Part shown: in pieces, positions 1-9,068 of the stretch
Numbering within the stretch: position 1 is the first letter of the stretch
Layout: the number at the start of each line of letters is the position of its first letter
Assembly: GCA_963822255.1 (NCBI GenBank)
Contig: CAWGGV010000003.1
Span: 372,001 to 436,000 of the forward strand
Direction of reading: 5' to 3'
Source: UBA7803 sp963822255
GTDB taxonomy: Bacteria; Pseudomonadota; Gammaproteobacteria; Pseudomonadales; Azotimanducaceae
Length of the DNA stretch: 64,000 nucleotides
Position numbers and translations under genes: made by a program
The notes under the pieces: generated by a model
Told to the model about the DNA's origin: nothing
The model's input: only the letters and a program-made list of their open reading frames with translations
Database searches by the model: none

Positions 1-2877
1 CTCGCCACCAATGTCGCCGAGACCTCCATCACCGTGCCGGGAATCGGCTACGTCATCGACCCGGGTCTCGCCCGCATCAGCCGCTACTCGTATCGTTCGA
101 AGCTTCAGCGGCTGCCGGTGGAGCCCATCTCCCAGGCCAGCGCCAACCAGCGCATGGGCCGGTGCGGACGGGTAGCGCCCGGCGTCTGCTACCGGCTCTA
201 CGACGAGGCGGATTTCGCCGGCCGCCCCGATTACACGGACCCGGAGATCAAGCGCACCAACCTGGCGTCGGTGGTGCTGTCCATGGAAGCGTTCGGTCTT
301 GGCGACGTCGGCCGCTTCCCGTTCCTGGAGCCGCCGGACCCGGGCGCAGTGCGCGACGCGCGCAGGCTTCTCGAAGAGCTCGGCGCATTGGATGGACACC
401 GGCTGACGGACATCGGCCGGCGGATGGCGCGCCTGCCGGTGGATCCGCGTCTCGCGCGCATGCTGCTGGCGGCCGGCCAGCACCGGTCGCTGGCGGAAGT
501 GCTCATCATCACCAGCGGGCTGGCGGTGCAGGATCCCCGCGAGCGGCCGCTCGACAAGCGCGGATCGGCGGACCGGGCGCACGCCGAGCATGCCGACGAT
601 CGGTCCGACTTTCTTTCTCTGGTGAAGCTGTGGCGCTTTTACGAGGAGGCCCGCGGCGCGACCACCCGCGCGGAGCTCAGGCGGCTGCTGGAGAAGAGCT
701 TCCTGTCGCCGCCGAGGATGCGGGAGTGGCGCGAGCTGCACCGTCAGCTCCTGCTGTCCGTGCGCGAGCAGGGTATGCGCCCGGCATCCGAGCCGGCGAG
801 CTACGCCGACGTGCACCGGGCGGTGCTGACGGGGTCGCTGTCCCTGATCGGCATGCACGAGGAGAAGGGCAACTATCTGGGGCCCCGCAATCTCCGCTTT
901 CGCATCTTCCCGGGCTCGGCGCTGGCCGGGCGCACGCCCAAGTGGCTGATGGCTGGAGAGATCGCCGAGACTCGGCGCGTATACGCGCGCTCGGTGGCGG
1001 CGGTGGAGCCGGCGTGGATCGAAGCGGCGGCTGCACACCTGGTCAAACGGCGCTACGGCGAACCGCACTGGAGTGCCCGTCGTGGCGAGGCCGTTGCCTA
1101 CGAGTCCGTCACCCTCTATGGCTTGCCGCTCGCCGATCAGCGCCGCGTCAGTTACACGGCCATCGACCCGGCCGTCAGCCGGGATCTGATGATCCGTCAC
1201 GGCCTGGTGCGCGGCGACGTCAAACGGCCGTTGCCGTTTCTCGAACACAACCTCGCGCGGGTATCCGAGCTTCTGGAGCAGGAGGCGCGTGGCCGCCGCC
1301 GCGACCTGGTGGTGAGCGAGGATGTGCAGGCCGCTCTCTACCAGGAACGCCTGCCGTCCGAGATCGCCGGTATGGCGCAGCTCGAGCGCTGGTGGCGCAG
1401 CGCCAGCGCGGACGCGCGAAAGCGCCTGTTCTTCACCGAAGCGGAGCTCGGCACGGGCGCCGGCGTGCGTACCCCGGAGCACGACTTCCCGTCCGAGCTG
1501 GTGCTGCGGGGGACGGCGTTTCCGCTCGAATACCGATTCGCCCCCGGGGAGCCTGACGACGGCATTTCCATCCGGGTGCCGGTGGGCGCGTTGCCGGCGG
1601 TGGTGAGCGAGTCCCTGGACTGGTCGGTACCCGGGTTCTTCCCCGCGGTGTGCGAGCAATGGCTGAAATCGCTGCCGAAGGCCAAGCGGCGGCTGCTGGC
1701 GCCGGTGCCGGACCGGGTCGACGAGATGCTGCCGCTCCTGACCCGCGCCGACCGCTACCGCCAGGGGCGCCTGTCGGTGGCCCTTGCGGCGGCGGTTCGA
1801 GACCTGTTCGGGGTAGCGGTTTCCGCTGACGACTGGGACCGCTCCCGGGTCGATCCGCACCTGCTGGTCAACGTCAAGGTGGTGGACGAAGAAGGCCGAC
1901 TGCTCGCCCAGGGGCGCGATCTGCAAGCGCAGAAGGACCGCTTCGCGGAACAGGTCAAGGCTCGGCTGGACGACGGCGTGGCCGGCGGCCTCGAGCGCTC
2001 CGGCCTGACCGGTTTTCCCGACGACGTGACCATGGACGATACCCTGGTGCTGAACGACGGCGGCACCGTGGTGGTGTACCCGGCGTTCGTGGATGGCGGG
2101 GACCACGTGGATCTGCGCCTGCTCGCGAGCGAAGAGGAGCAGCGGCGGGTGAATCCGGGCGGGTATGCGCGGCTGGCGCTCCTGACGGTGGGACGGACGG
2201 CGTCGTATCTGCGCAAGCGCGTGCAAAACCACGTGGCTGGAAATCGGGAACTCGGTCTGCACTACGCGCCCCTCGGCAGCGCGCGGCAGCTCGAAGACGA
2301 GCTGCTCCGTGCATCCGCCTGGTACTGCTTCTTCGCGGGAGCGCCATTGCCGCGCACCGCCGATGCGTTCCGCACCTGCGTCGCGGCTCGCCGGGACAAC
2401 CTGACCGAGACGTTCGAGCGGACGCTGGAGGCGTTGCGGCGCGTTCTGGCGCTGCGGTTTCGGGTGGCGCGGCTGATGGCCGACATGAGCTCGCCCGCCT
2501 ATGCCGACGCGCTGGAGGACGCGGCCCGACAGCTCGAGGCGCTGGTGCCCGCCGATGTCCTGTCGAAGACCCCGCCCGCCTGGCTCGGCGAGCTGCCGCG
2601 CTACCTCGAAGCGTTCGAGTACCGGCTGACCCATCTGCAGGGCAAGGTGAGCAAAGACCGGGATGCGGTCGCGGTGGTGAGTGATTTCAGCAGACGCCTC
2701 GAGCGCGCCGCGGCCGCGCCGGGGGCGGACGAAGAGACCCTCCAGCGCCTCAGGTTCGGCATCGAGGAGCTCCGCGTGGCGCTGTTTGCCGAGCCGCTGG
2801 GCAGCCGCGGCAAGGTCTCGCCGAAACGCCTGGACCGCGACTTCTCGGCGATGGAGCGGGAGCTCGGTCTGGCTTGA
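1..2877 (+). CDS. hrpA: ATP-dependent RNA helicase HrpA, C-terminal part (5' truncated by window edge)
   Basis: This is the distal three quarters of a DEAH-box RNA helicase. The frame is open from base 1 and begins inside helicase motif V (LATNVAETSITVPG), followed by the motif VI signature QRMGRCGR. Then come the HA2/winged-helix region, the OB-fold region and a long C-terminal DUF3418-like extension that distinguishes HrpA from short DEAH helicases. About 958 residues are visible against roughly 1,300 for full HrpA, so the Walker A and DEAH motifs lie upstream of the window. HrpA acts in the cytoplasm on RNA and ribosomes. The next gene starts about 50 bases after the stop, and a Shine-Dalgarno-like CAGGAGA lies between them. 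The family call is secure; only the N-terminus is missing. Confidence 0.96.
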   Translation, partial: LATNVAETSITVPGIGYVIDPGLARISRYSYRSKLQRLPVEPISQASANQRMGRCGRVAPGVCYRLYDEADFAGRPDYTDPEIKRTNLASVVLSMEAFGLGDVGRFPFLEPPDPGAVRDARRLLEELGALDGHRLTDIGRRMARLPVDPRLARMLLAAGQHRSLAEVLIITSGLAVQDPRERPLDKRGSADRAHAEHADDRSDFLSLVKLWRFYEEARGATTRAELRRLLEKSFLSPPRMREWRELHRQLLLSVREQGMRPASEPASYADVHRAVLTGSLSLIGMHEEKGNYLGPRNLRFRIFPGSALAGRTPKWLMAGEIAETRRVYARSVAAVEPAWIEAAAAHLVKRRYGEPHWSARRGEAVAYESVTLYGLPLADQRRVSYTAIDPAVSRDLMIRHGLVRGDVKRPLPFLEHNLARVSELLEQEARGRRRDLVVSEDVQAALYQERLPSEIAGMAQLERWWRSASADARKRLFFTEAELGTGAGVRTPEHDFPSELVLRGTAFPLEYRFAPGEPDDGISIRVPVGALPAVVSESLDWSVPGFFPAVCEQWLKSLPKAKRRLLAPVPDRVDEMLPLLTRADRYRQGRLSVALAAAVRDLFGVAVSADDWDRSRVDPHLLVNVKVVDEEGRLLAQGRDLQAQKDRFAEQVKARLDDGVAGGLERSGLTGFPDDVTMDDTLVLNDGGTVVVYPAFVDGGDHVDLRLLASEEEQRRVNPGGYARLALLTVGRTASYLRKRVQNHVAGNRELGLHYAPLGSARQLEDELLRASAWYCFFAGAPLPRTADAFRTCVAARRDNLTETFERTLEALRRVLALRFRVARLMADMSSPAYADALEDAARQLEALVPADVLSKTPPAWLGELPRYLEAFEYRLTHLQGKVSKDRDAVAVVSDFSRRLERAAAAPGADEETLQRLRFGIEELRVALFAEPLGSRGKVSPKRLDRDFSAMERELGLA

Positions 2878-2927
2878 GCCCACCGGGCGCGGGGCTGATA
2901 TCATCCCCATTCGCAGGAGATCAGCAC

Positions 2928-3725
2928 ATGTCGAACGGAGATACCGGCGTGTCGCGGCGCGGTGACAACCTGCCGGCGTTCGCGGCGCGGCAGCTCGAAT
3001 TCGCCGCCCATATCCGCAACCCCGAGGTGCACCCGGTTCCGGCCGACGTGGACCCGCGGCGCATGCAGATCTACGTCGAGCTGTTCTCCAACAACGTCGA
3101 GTCCTTTCTCGCCGGAACCTTTCCGGTGGCGAAGTCGGTGCTGAGCGACGAGCGCTGGCACAGCCTTGCCCGGGAGTTCCTGCGCGGCCACGCCAGCGCA
3201 TCGCCGTACTTCCTGGAGATATCCCAGCAGTTTCTGACGTTTCTCGGCAATCGCGGGATCGACGACCTGCCCGCATTCTTCATCGAGCTGTGCCACTACG
3301 AATGGGTCGAGTTGGCCCTCGGCGCGGCGGAGGAGGAGATTGCCGAGGACGGCGTGGATCCGGGCGGCGATCTGGAAACGGGCGTACCGGTGGTATCGCC
3401 GCTGATCTGGCCCCTGGCATATCGCTATCCGGTGCACCGGATCGGCCCGGACTTCGTGCCCGAGGCGCCGTCGGCGCAGCCCACCCAGCTGGTGGTGTAC
3501 CGGACCACGGATGACCGGGTGCGGTTCATGGAGGTGAACGCCCTTACCATGGCCTTGCTCACGGCGCTGGAAACCGGCAACGTGAGCGGCGCCGACGTCC
3601 TCGGCTCGGTGGCAGAGCAGGTGTCCGGGCTCGACCCGCTCGAGATTCGCCGCCAGGGGCTGGCTGCCCTCCAGCGGCTGCGTGGCGCCGGGATCATCCT
3701 CGGCACCGCCGTGTTGGCCCCCTGA
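2928..3725 (+). CDS. HvfC/BufC-family (DUF2063) putative RiPP maturation partner protein
   Basis: The 265-residue product begins at the ATG preceded by CAGGAGA. An earlier in-frame start lacks such a site. The N-terminal half carries the DUF2063 signature: EFAAHIRNPE, then RRMQIYVELFSNNVESFL, then FPVAKSVL. The C-terminal half matches the second HvfC domain, with YRTTDDRVRFMEVNALT. In characterised loci HvfC/BufC works with HvfB/BufB, a DUF692 multinuclear iron enzyme, to modify a small Cys-rich precursor peptide. No DUF692 gene or precursor is visible here. The flanks are hrpA and mlaA on the same strand, so this looks like an orphan partner. Older annotations call the family a putative DNA-binding protein. 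The family assignment is firm; a role here is inferred. Confidence 0.85.
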   Translation: MSNGDTGVSRRGDNLPAFAARQLEFAAHIRNPEVHPVPADVDPRRMQIYVELFSNNVESFLAGTFPVAKSVLSDERWHSLAREFLRGHASASPYFLEISQQFLTFLGNRGIDDLPAFFIELCHYEWVELALGAAEEEIAEDGVDPGGDLETGVPVVSPLIWPLAYRYPVHRIGPDFVPEAPSAQPTQLVVYRTTDDRVRFMEVNALTMALLTALETGNVSGADVLGSVAEQVSGLDPLEIRRQGLAALQRLRGAGIILGTAVLAP

Positions 3726-3737
3726 CCGGTCTGTGCA

Positions 3738-3750
3738 GCAGACGGTCTGC
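3738..3750. promoter_or_regulatory. short perfect palindrome between hvfC and mlaA
   Basis: GCAGAC-G-GTCTGC lies 13 bases after the hvfC-like stop and about 90 bases before the mlaA start. It could be an operator or a weak hairpin; no T-tract follows. Only the symmetry is seen; a function is not shown. Confidence 0.25.
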
Positions 3751-3841
3751 GTAGCCACAACCGAGGCCGGAACGAATTGGCGTGGATCGACAGCGAAGCA
3801 ACTGAGGATCGAGAACCGGGTCCGGAGGTACCACCGTCACC

Positions 3842-4636
3842 ATGAGCACCAGGGAGAAAATCGCGCGGGCGGCTCTGCCGGCCGGCATGTTGCTGGCGTG
3901 CTGGATCGCGCTTGCCTGGGCCGCGCCCGCGGCAGCCGAGCAGCAGGGAACCCGGGATCCGCTTCAGGGCATCAATCGCAAAGTCTTCGCCTTCAACGAC
4001 CACGTGGACCGCTGGATCCTCAAACCCGTCGCCAAGGGATACGACCGGGTGACGCCGGATCCCGTTCAGCGGCGCATCGGCAACTTCTTCGACAACCTGC
4101 GCTCCCCCTTCGGGGCGTTGAACCAGTTGTTGCAGGGCAAGCCCGAGGCCGGGCTCACCGACCTCGGCCGCTTTCTTCTGAACACTACCGCGGGGATCGG
4201 CGGGTTGTTCGACGTTGCCGCCGCCAACGGATTGCCTGCGCCGCGCCACGAAGAGGACTTCGGTCAGACCATCGCGGTGTGGAGCGGCGGTCAGGGCACG
4301 TTCCTGATGATTCCGTTCCGCGGCCCTGCTACCACCACCCATGCGGCCGGCATGCTGCTGAACCTGGTGACCAGCCCGTTGCAGCTGCTGCCGTCCACCC
4401 AGGCACGCCTGGCCGTTGGCGCCGTCAACACGGTGGACGCCAGGGCGGGCCTGCTCAACGCCGAGAACCTGATCTCGGGGGACCGGTATCTGTTCATACG
4501 CGACGCCTACCTGCAGAGCCGCCAATACGAGATCAACGACGGTGAGGTGGAAGACGATCCGTTCCTCGACGACGACTTCGGCGACGACGGCGAGGGAGAT
4601 GCCGCCGGTGACACGAACGCAGACGCATCTCCTTGA
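3842..4636 (+). CDS. mlaA: MlaA family outer-membrane lipid-asymmetry lipoprotein (VacJ)
   Basis: MlaA sits in the outer membrane and removes mislocalised phospholipids from the outer leaflet, passing them to MlaC and the MlaFEDB transporter. The 264-residue product carries the family signature from residue 37 onward: RDPLQGINRKVFAFNDHVD, then GNFFDNLRSPFGALNQLLQGK and GRFLLNTTAGIGGLFDVA. The N-terminus is odd. LLAC at residues 17-20 is a good lipobox, yet a further hydrophobic run follows and ends in an AAA-EQ signal-peptidase-I-like site, so lipidation is likely but not certain. The C-terminus is very acidic (about 30 residues rich in Asp and Glu). No other mla genes are adjacent. The family call is confident. 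Confidence 0.93.
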   Translation: MSTREKIARAALPAGMLLACWIALAWAAPAAAEQQGTRDPLQGINRKVFAFNDHVDRWILKPVAKGYDRVTPDPVQRRIGNFFDNLRSPFGALNQLLQGKPEAGLTDLGRFLLNTTAGIGGLFDVAAANGLPAPRHEEDFGQTIAVWSGGQGTFLMIPFRGPATTTHAAGMLLNLVTSPLQLLPSTQARLAVGAVNTVDARAGLLNAENLISGDRYLFIRDAYLQSRQYEINDGEVEDDPFLDDDFGDDGEGDAAGDTNADASP

Positions 4637-4650
4637 AATGACGAGAAAAG

Positions 4651-4664
4651 TGAAACCCGTTTCA
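4651..4664. promoter_or_regulatory. LacI-type palindromic operator candidate upstream of TonB-dependent receptor
   Basis: TGAAAC-CC-GTTTCA is a perfect 6+6 palindrome just after the mlaA stop and 25 bases upstream of the -35 box of the receptor promoter. Its form resembles LacI-family operators that control sugar-uptake receptors in several Proteobacteria. It is nested inside a wider pair, CCTTGAAA at 4631-4638 and TTTCAAGG at 4660-4667. The wider pair could instead form a hairpin ending mlaA transcription. Confidence 0.45.
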
Positions 4665-4689
4665 AGGTGATTCGGTCGACGCTCGAGCG

Positions 4690-4718
4690 TTGTCATTCCG
4701 TTCTCGTAGTCATAGTAT
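4690..4718 (+). promoter_or_regulatory. sigma-70 promoter for the TonB-dependent receptor
   Basis: TTGTCA at 4690-4695 and TAGTAT at 4713-4718 are separated by exactly 17 bases (5/6 and 4/6 matches to consensus). The predicted start near 4725 leaves a leader of about 135 bases before the ATG at 4860. Confidence 0.5.
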
Positions 4719-4859
4719 TGGCGCCCAAGGCCGGGGGAGGGGATCCATCTGTCCTTTCACTCGCCTAAGGTGCAGCGCCCGGCAGGGGATGCCGGCTACG
4801 CGTTGCAGGGGAGAAAGTGTCTGCTGGGCCCACCTGCAGACGAGAGGGAGAGAGAGCCA

Positions 4860-7800
4860 ATGTCAAAGCCAGCCTCGCTGGAGAACTGGTCGTGCGTCCT
4901 TGCGCTATTCGGGACGTTCGGCCTGTTGCCGTCGGTCTCCGCGCTAGCGGCGACCGGAGAAAATGCGCAGCAACCGATCGAAGAAATCGTCGTCACCGGT
5001 TCGCTGATCAGGAGAGACAGTTTCGATTCGCCGTCGCCACTGACGGTGGTCGGCCAGGAGCAGATCGCCAACAACGCATCGCCGAACCTCGGCGAAGTGC
5101 TGGTCAACCAGACCTTCAACTACGGTACAGACTTCCAGACCAACACCTATGCCGCGCGCCCGCAGGTCGGTAGTACCTCGTCTGCCAACCTCCGGGGGCT
5201 CGGCGAGCGCGCGACCTTGAACCTGCTCGACGGCAAGCGCGGCGCCAGCACCAATCTCAACAACGCGTTGCCGCAGATCGCCATCGAGCGCATCGACATC
5301 CTGAAGGACGGCGCGTCCGCCACCTACGGCTCCGATGCCGTGGCCGGGGTGGTGAACATCATTCCGCGCAAGAACTACAGCGGTGCCGAAGTATCGGTAT
5401 TCCACCAGCAGGATTCGGAAAACGACTTCAGCGACAATCAGTACGAATTCATCATGGGCAGTGATACCGATAACGGCCACATCATGATCGCCGGTTCCTA
5501 CGGGCGGCGCAGCACGCTGGCTCAGGTCGAGCGCCCGAAGTTCCTGCGCAAGGGTTTCGAGAGGTCTTCGACCGGCAACCCCGGCACCTGGCTCGTTCCT
5601 GACCCGCGATGCGGCGGGTGCTATCGACGAGTTGCCGTCATGCCCGACCCCGGTTGCGGCGTATCGCCCGAAGCCAGCCCGGGCGGCACCGACGTAGGCA
5701 AGAAGGGGAATTACCTGACCGGCCAGGTGGTTGGAAGCCTGTGCAACTTCCATTTCGGTGAAACCTGGAACTACATCAATCCGCAGGAGAAGATGAGCTT
5801 CTACACGGATTTCGAGTACGATTTCAGCGACACCATCCACAACGACATCTCCTTTCTGGCCTCACGGCTGACCACCGACAGCCGAGGATCTCCGCAGAAC
5901 CCCGGTGGTCGCACCGAGGAGTTCCCCATCGTGCTGGGGGACCATCCGGGCAACCCGTACCGCGCCATGACCTCCGACGGCGTACCGCTTTACGCCGTGG
6001 ATGCCAACGGCGACGGTATCCCGGACCGTGGCACCGTCGACGCCAACGGCGACGGCGTGCCCGACGTGATCGTGGCCGGCACAGATCCCGCGGGCGGCGT
6101 GCCATTCAATGAAGACGTGGACGTGGTCGCTCTCAGGATCTTCGGCAAGATCGGTCTGTTGCCGGGCGCGAACCAGCCGACGGCGTTGAACGCCGACGGG
6201 TCCAACACCGGCAACGCCACGTTCGACGCTTTCGACTACACGGCGTCCGACACCCTTACCATCAGCATTCCCAATACCAGCTGGCAAATAGCCGGCACGG
6301 CGATCATGTCGCGGCAGCACGTGGTGCTGGACGAGAAGAACACCAGCCAGAACGCGCTGGTGGCCGGTTTGCAGGGCAACCTGATTTCTCTGCCCTCGTC
6401 CGATCCCCGTGCGGGGGATCCCAATCTGAACTACTGGAACCCCTTCTCGACTCAGGCGTTGCACTGCGAAAACCGCGTGTGTGCCTATACAGGTACCCCC
6501 GACGACCCCAACCCGGTGCCGGTGCTCGACGCGGTCAATATCCAATCGAATCAGGTTACCGACAACGAGTTCTATTCCTATGACGCGTTGGCCACCGGTG
6601 ATCTCTTCGAACTGCCCGCCGGAATGGTGCAGGGCGCGTTCGGCTCGGAGTATCGCAAGAACACCACCGATGTGGATGCCAGCGCGGCGCGAAATCAGTG
6701 CGACTGGCACGAAGGCGGCTGCGCGTTCGACTACAAGGCCGATCAGGACGTCTGGTCCGCGTACTTCGAATTGTCGGTTCCGGCGGTGCAGGGGTTGAAT
6801 CTGACCCTGGCCGGCCGTTACTCGGACTACAGCGGCGATGTCGGGGATTCCTTCGATCCCAAGATCGCGATGTTGTGGCAGCCCATCGACATCCTGTCGA
6901 TCCGTGCGTCCTGGGGCACGGCGTTCATCGCCCCGGATCTGGTCCAGCTCTATTCGCCCGAAGCCTGCGGTCTCCAGACCATGACCGACGACCTCACCGG
7001 AGACCAATCCGGTACGTTCAGGGTCGCGTGCGTGAGCGGCAATCAGGGTCTGAAGGCCGAGCAGGCCGATACCTACAACATCGGGTTCTCCATCGACCTG
7101 CTCGACGGCGATCTGACGTTCGGTGCGGACTATGCGGACTACGACTTCCAGGATCGAATCTCGCAGGAGACGGGCAACAACGTGATACGAGCCAGCTTCG
7201 CGCGATTCCTCGATGCGAACGGCCTGACCGCACAGGATTGGGCAGCGGTGCCTGACAAGTCGACGAACAACCCGCTGGTGGCCGAATGGATCGATCCGGC
7301 CAACAACCACGAGCCGAAGATCTTCCGTGACACGACCGGCGTCGTGACCCGGGTGATCACCGATCGGCTGAACGCTCAGAGCATGGAGACGGCGTCCTGG
7401 GATTTCTACACCCGGTACAACCTGCCTTTCGAGCGGTTCGGCAATTTCACCGTGGGTGTGAACGCCACCTACATCGACAAGTACACCTATGATCTTGGCA
7501 CGGGGGATCCGCTCGACCGCGGCGACGGCGCCGGCAAGCAGAACGAACAGGTTGCGGAGGTTCCGCCGTTGCCCAAATGGCGCGTCAACGGCACCGTCGA
7601 TTGGAACATGGGCAACCACTCCGCCTGGCTGCGAGTGCGATGGATCGACGGTTTCGATCTCGAGTTCAACAGCGCGGCATTGCAGGGCGCCCAGGTGTTC
7701 TTCAATGGCACGAGCACCGCAAAGACGATCTACTACACGGACCTGAACTACAAGTACACGTTCGATCGGCTGTTCGGCGACCGTGCGACGACCATCGAGG

Positions 7801-7922
7801 TCGGCGCCAACAACGTGTTCGACGAGTACCCGGAACCGATCTTCAACCTGGGTGGCATCGAGACGTTCGTTCACGACGTCCGTGGCCGTATGTGGTACGC
7901 GCGGATCCGTCAGGATCTGTAG
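4860..7922 (+). CDS. TonB-dependent outer-membrane receptor
   Basis: This 1,020-residue protein is an energy-coupled outer-membrane importer. The chosen ATG follows a purine-rich GAGAGGGAGAGAGAG tract and gives a clean signal peptide ending near SALAATGE. Next comes a TonB-box-like IEEIVVTGSLIRR motif, then the plug domain (VGQEQIA, ERIDILKDGASATYGSDAVAGVVNI) and a 22-strand-type barrel that ends in an aromatic-rich strand with YARIRQDL. Residues about 379-403 hold two copies of an Asp-rich DANGDGxPD motif resembling calcium-binding repeats, probably in an extracellular loop. It is transcribed alone, with its own promoter, a LacI-type palindrome and a strong terminator. The substrate is unknown; the operator type suggests a carbohydrate, which is inference. 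Confidence 0.93.
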   Translation: MSKPASLENWSCVLALFGTFGLLPSVSALAATGENAQQPIEEIVVTGSLIRRDSFDSPSPLTVVGQEQIANNASPNLGEVLVNQTFNYGTDFQTNTYAARPQVGSTSSANLRGLGERATLNLLDGKRGASTNLNNALPQIAIERIDILKDGASATYGSDAVAGVVNIIPRKNYSGAEVSVFHQQDSENDFSDNQYEFIMGSDTDNGHIMIAGSYGRRSTLAQVERPKFLRKGFERSSTGNPGTWLVPDPRCGGCYRRVAVMPDPGCGVSPEASPGGTDVGKKGNYLTGQVVGSLCNFHFGETWNYINPQEKMSFYTDFEYDFSDTIHNDISFLASRLTTDSRGSPQNPGGRTEEFPIVLGDHPGNPYRAMTSDGVPLYAVDANGDGIPDRGTVDANGDGVPDVIVAGTDPAGGVPFNEDVDVVALRIFGKIGLLPGANQPTALNADGSNTGNATFDAFDYTASDTLTISIPNTSWQIAGTAIMSRQHVVLDEKNTSQNALVAGLQGNLISLPSSDPRAGDPNLNYWNPFSTQALHCENRVCAYTGTPDDPNPVPVLDAVNIQSNQVTDNEFYSYDALATGDLFELPAGMVQGAFGSEYRKNTTDVDASAARNQCDWHEGGCAFDYKADQDVWSAYFELSVPAVQGLNLTLAGRYSDYSGDVGDSFDPKIAMLWQPIDILSIRASWGTAFIAPDLVQLYSPEACGLQTMTDDLTGDQSGTFRVACVSGNQGLKAEQADTYNIGFSIDLLDGDLTFGADYADYDFQDRISQETGNNVIRASFARFLDANGLTAQDWAAVPDKSTNNPLVAEWIDPANNHEPKIFRDTTGVVTRVITDRLNAQSMETASWDFYTRYNLPFERFGNFTVGVNATYIDKYTYDLGTGDPLDRGDGAGKQNEQVAEVPPLPKWRVNGTVDWNMGNHSAWLRVRWIDGFDLEFNSAALQGAQVFFNGTSTAKTIYYTDLNYKYTFDRLFGDRATTIEVGANNVFDEYPEPIFNLGGIETFVHDVRGRMWYARIRQDL

Positions 7923-7944
7923 GTACGTTTCTGCAATCCTTGCG

Positions 7945-7974
7945 AAAAGGGGCGAGCCACTCGCCCCTTTTTTT
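7945..7974 (+). terminator. rho-independent terminator of the TonB-dependent receptor gene
   Basis: AAAAGGGGCGAG at 7945-7956 pairs perfectly with CTCGCCCCTTTT at 7960-7971 around a CCA loop, and a run of seven T residues follows at 7968-7974. It lies 22 bases after the receptor stop. Confidence 0.9.
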
Positions 7975-7994
7975 AGCAGTCGCGGGGCTCGTGC

Positions 7995-8568
7995 ATGAAA
8001 ATCCCGTTGTCGTTGCTCACCTTTGTCGTTGCGGTCCCGGTGTTCGCGGAGGACCCTCTCACCGCCTGTGCACGCATCGAGAACTCGGCCGACCGGTTGA
8101 GCTGCTACGACCAGTTGGCTGGGAAGCGCACGGAGGTTGCCGGCGGTCAAAGGGCCGAGCCCGTGACGGCGCCGCCGCCGACACAGCCGGCACCTTCTCG
8201 GTCTCCGCCGCCGCCCGAGAAGGCAGCCGAGCGTCCGGTCGCAGACCAGCCGGTTGCCGGTCCGGCGCCGGAAGCGTCGTCCGCCGCCCCGCTGGCGCAA
8301 CGACGCGCCGGCGGAGATGTTCGGGATGGAGGAAAGATACAAGCCGGCGATGGACCTCGAGCGCATTCGCGCGCGGATCCAGCAGGTCCGCAAAGCGGCG
8401 CTCGGCCAGCACGTCATGACCTTGTCCAACGGCCAGGTCTGGATAGAAAACGAGCCGGGACAACGGCCGATCGAGCCGGACCAGGAGGTGACCATCACGC
8501 GCCACCGGTGGAATTTCGAGATGGAGTTCAAGTCGCGCCCGAACGTGGCCGTTCACCGGATCGAGTGA
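7995..8568 (+). pseudogene. small secreted protein of unknown function, frame interrupted
   Basis: The start at 7995 gives a signal peptide (PLSLLTFVVAVPVFA) followed by the DPLTACARIENSADRLSCYD motif seen in many small periplasmic proteins, then a Pro/Ala linker. Around 8290-8310 this frame loses sense. The continuation, from NDAPAEMFGMEE to LSNGQVWIENEPG and a C-terminus ending at 8568, is in the next frame. Joining the two needs one base to be skipped (+1). The conserved motifs on both sides argue that this was one gene of about 190 codons. It may be decayed or carry a sequence error. The function is not known. The following GC palindrome and T run may terminate it. Confidence 0.6.
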
Positions 8569-8569
8569 C

Positions 8570-8588
8570 CCGGGCCCGGCGGTTTTTT
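8570..8588 (+). terminator. possible weak terminator between convergent genes
   Basis: CCGGGCCCGG at 8570-8579 is followed after three bases by six T residues at 8583-8588. The stem is short, so the call is weak. The location, right after a stop and before a convergent gene, is appropriate. Confidence 0.35.
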
Positions 8589-8595
8589 CAGTCAG

Positions 8596-9036
8596 TCAGG
8601 CGCCGCGCTTGGCCCTGAGCTTCGCTTCGATGAACCGGCTGTGGCTCAGGTAGAGCAGCTCCGCGATTCTGCGGATGGTGTGCTCCTCATAGCGGTGCAA
8701 ACCGTTTTCCGCCAGCGCCAGCCGCCACAGGGCCGTGACCAGCTCGAATTTCCGCTCCTCGTTCCAGTGCTCGTTGATCGTCCGCGTGTAGCGATACAGG
8801 CCGACGCTGTTCTCCTGGGCCTGGCGCGATTCCGACATGAGCTCGGACAACTCCTCGGGGCTGAGCGCGAACTGCTTCTGCAGGAGCTGCTCGATCAGCG
8901 CGAGCTCGGAGTCGGCGAACTCCTGGTCCGCCCACGCCACTTCCAGCAGCAGAGCGCCGGCCGCCAGAGCCACCAGGTGCTCCTGATCCTCTTCCTCTGC
9001 CGGCTCGGTCAGCCGACTCAATAGCTCCTTCAGCAC
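8596..9036 (-). CDS. TerB family tellurite-resistance-like protein
   Basis: The 146-residue product is a small all-helical cytoplasmic protein of the TerB/DjlA-N superfamily. The visible signature is LVALAAGALLLEVAWADQEF, followed by an acidic ELALIEQLL helix. Later segments are KFELVTALWRLALAENGLHR and EEHTIRRIAELLYLSHSRF, which place the usual Asp/Glu metal-site residues. TerB-like proteins bind divalent metals and occur in membrane-associated stress complexes, but stand-alone copies like this have no settled role. No other ter genes are nearby. The gene converges on the broken small gene and is separated from dusA by 32 bases on the same strand, so it may be co-transcribed downstream of dusA. 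Confidence 0.85.
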   Translation of the reverse strand: MLKELLSRLTEPAEEEDQEHLVALAAGALLLEVAWADQEFADSELALIEQLLQKQFALSPEELSELMSESRQAQENSVGLYRYTRTINEHWNEERKFELVTALWRLALAENGLHRYEEHTIRRIAELLYLSHSRFIEAKLRAKRGA

Positions 9037-9068
9037 GGCCCCATCCTCATGTAGCGCTCATGTAGCCC

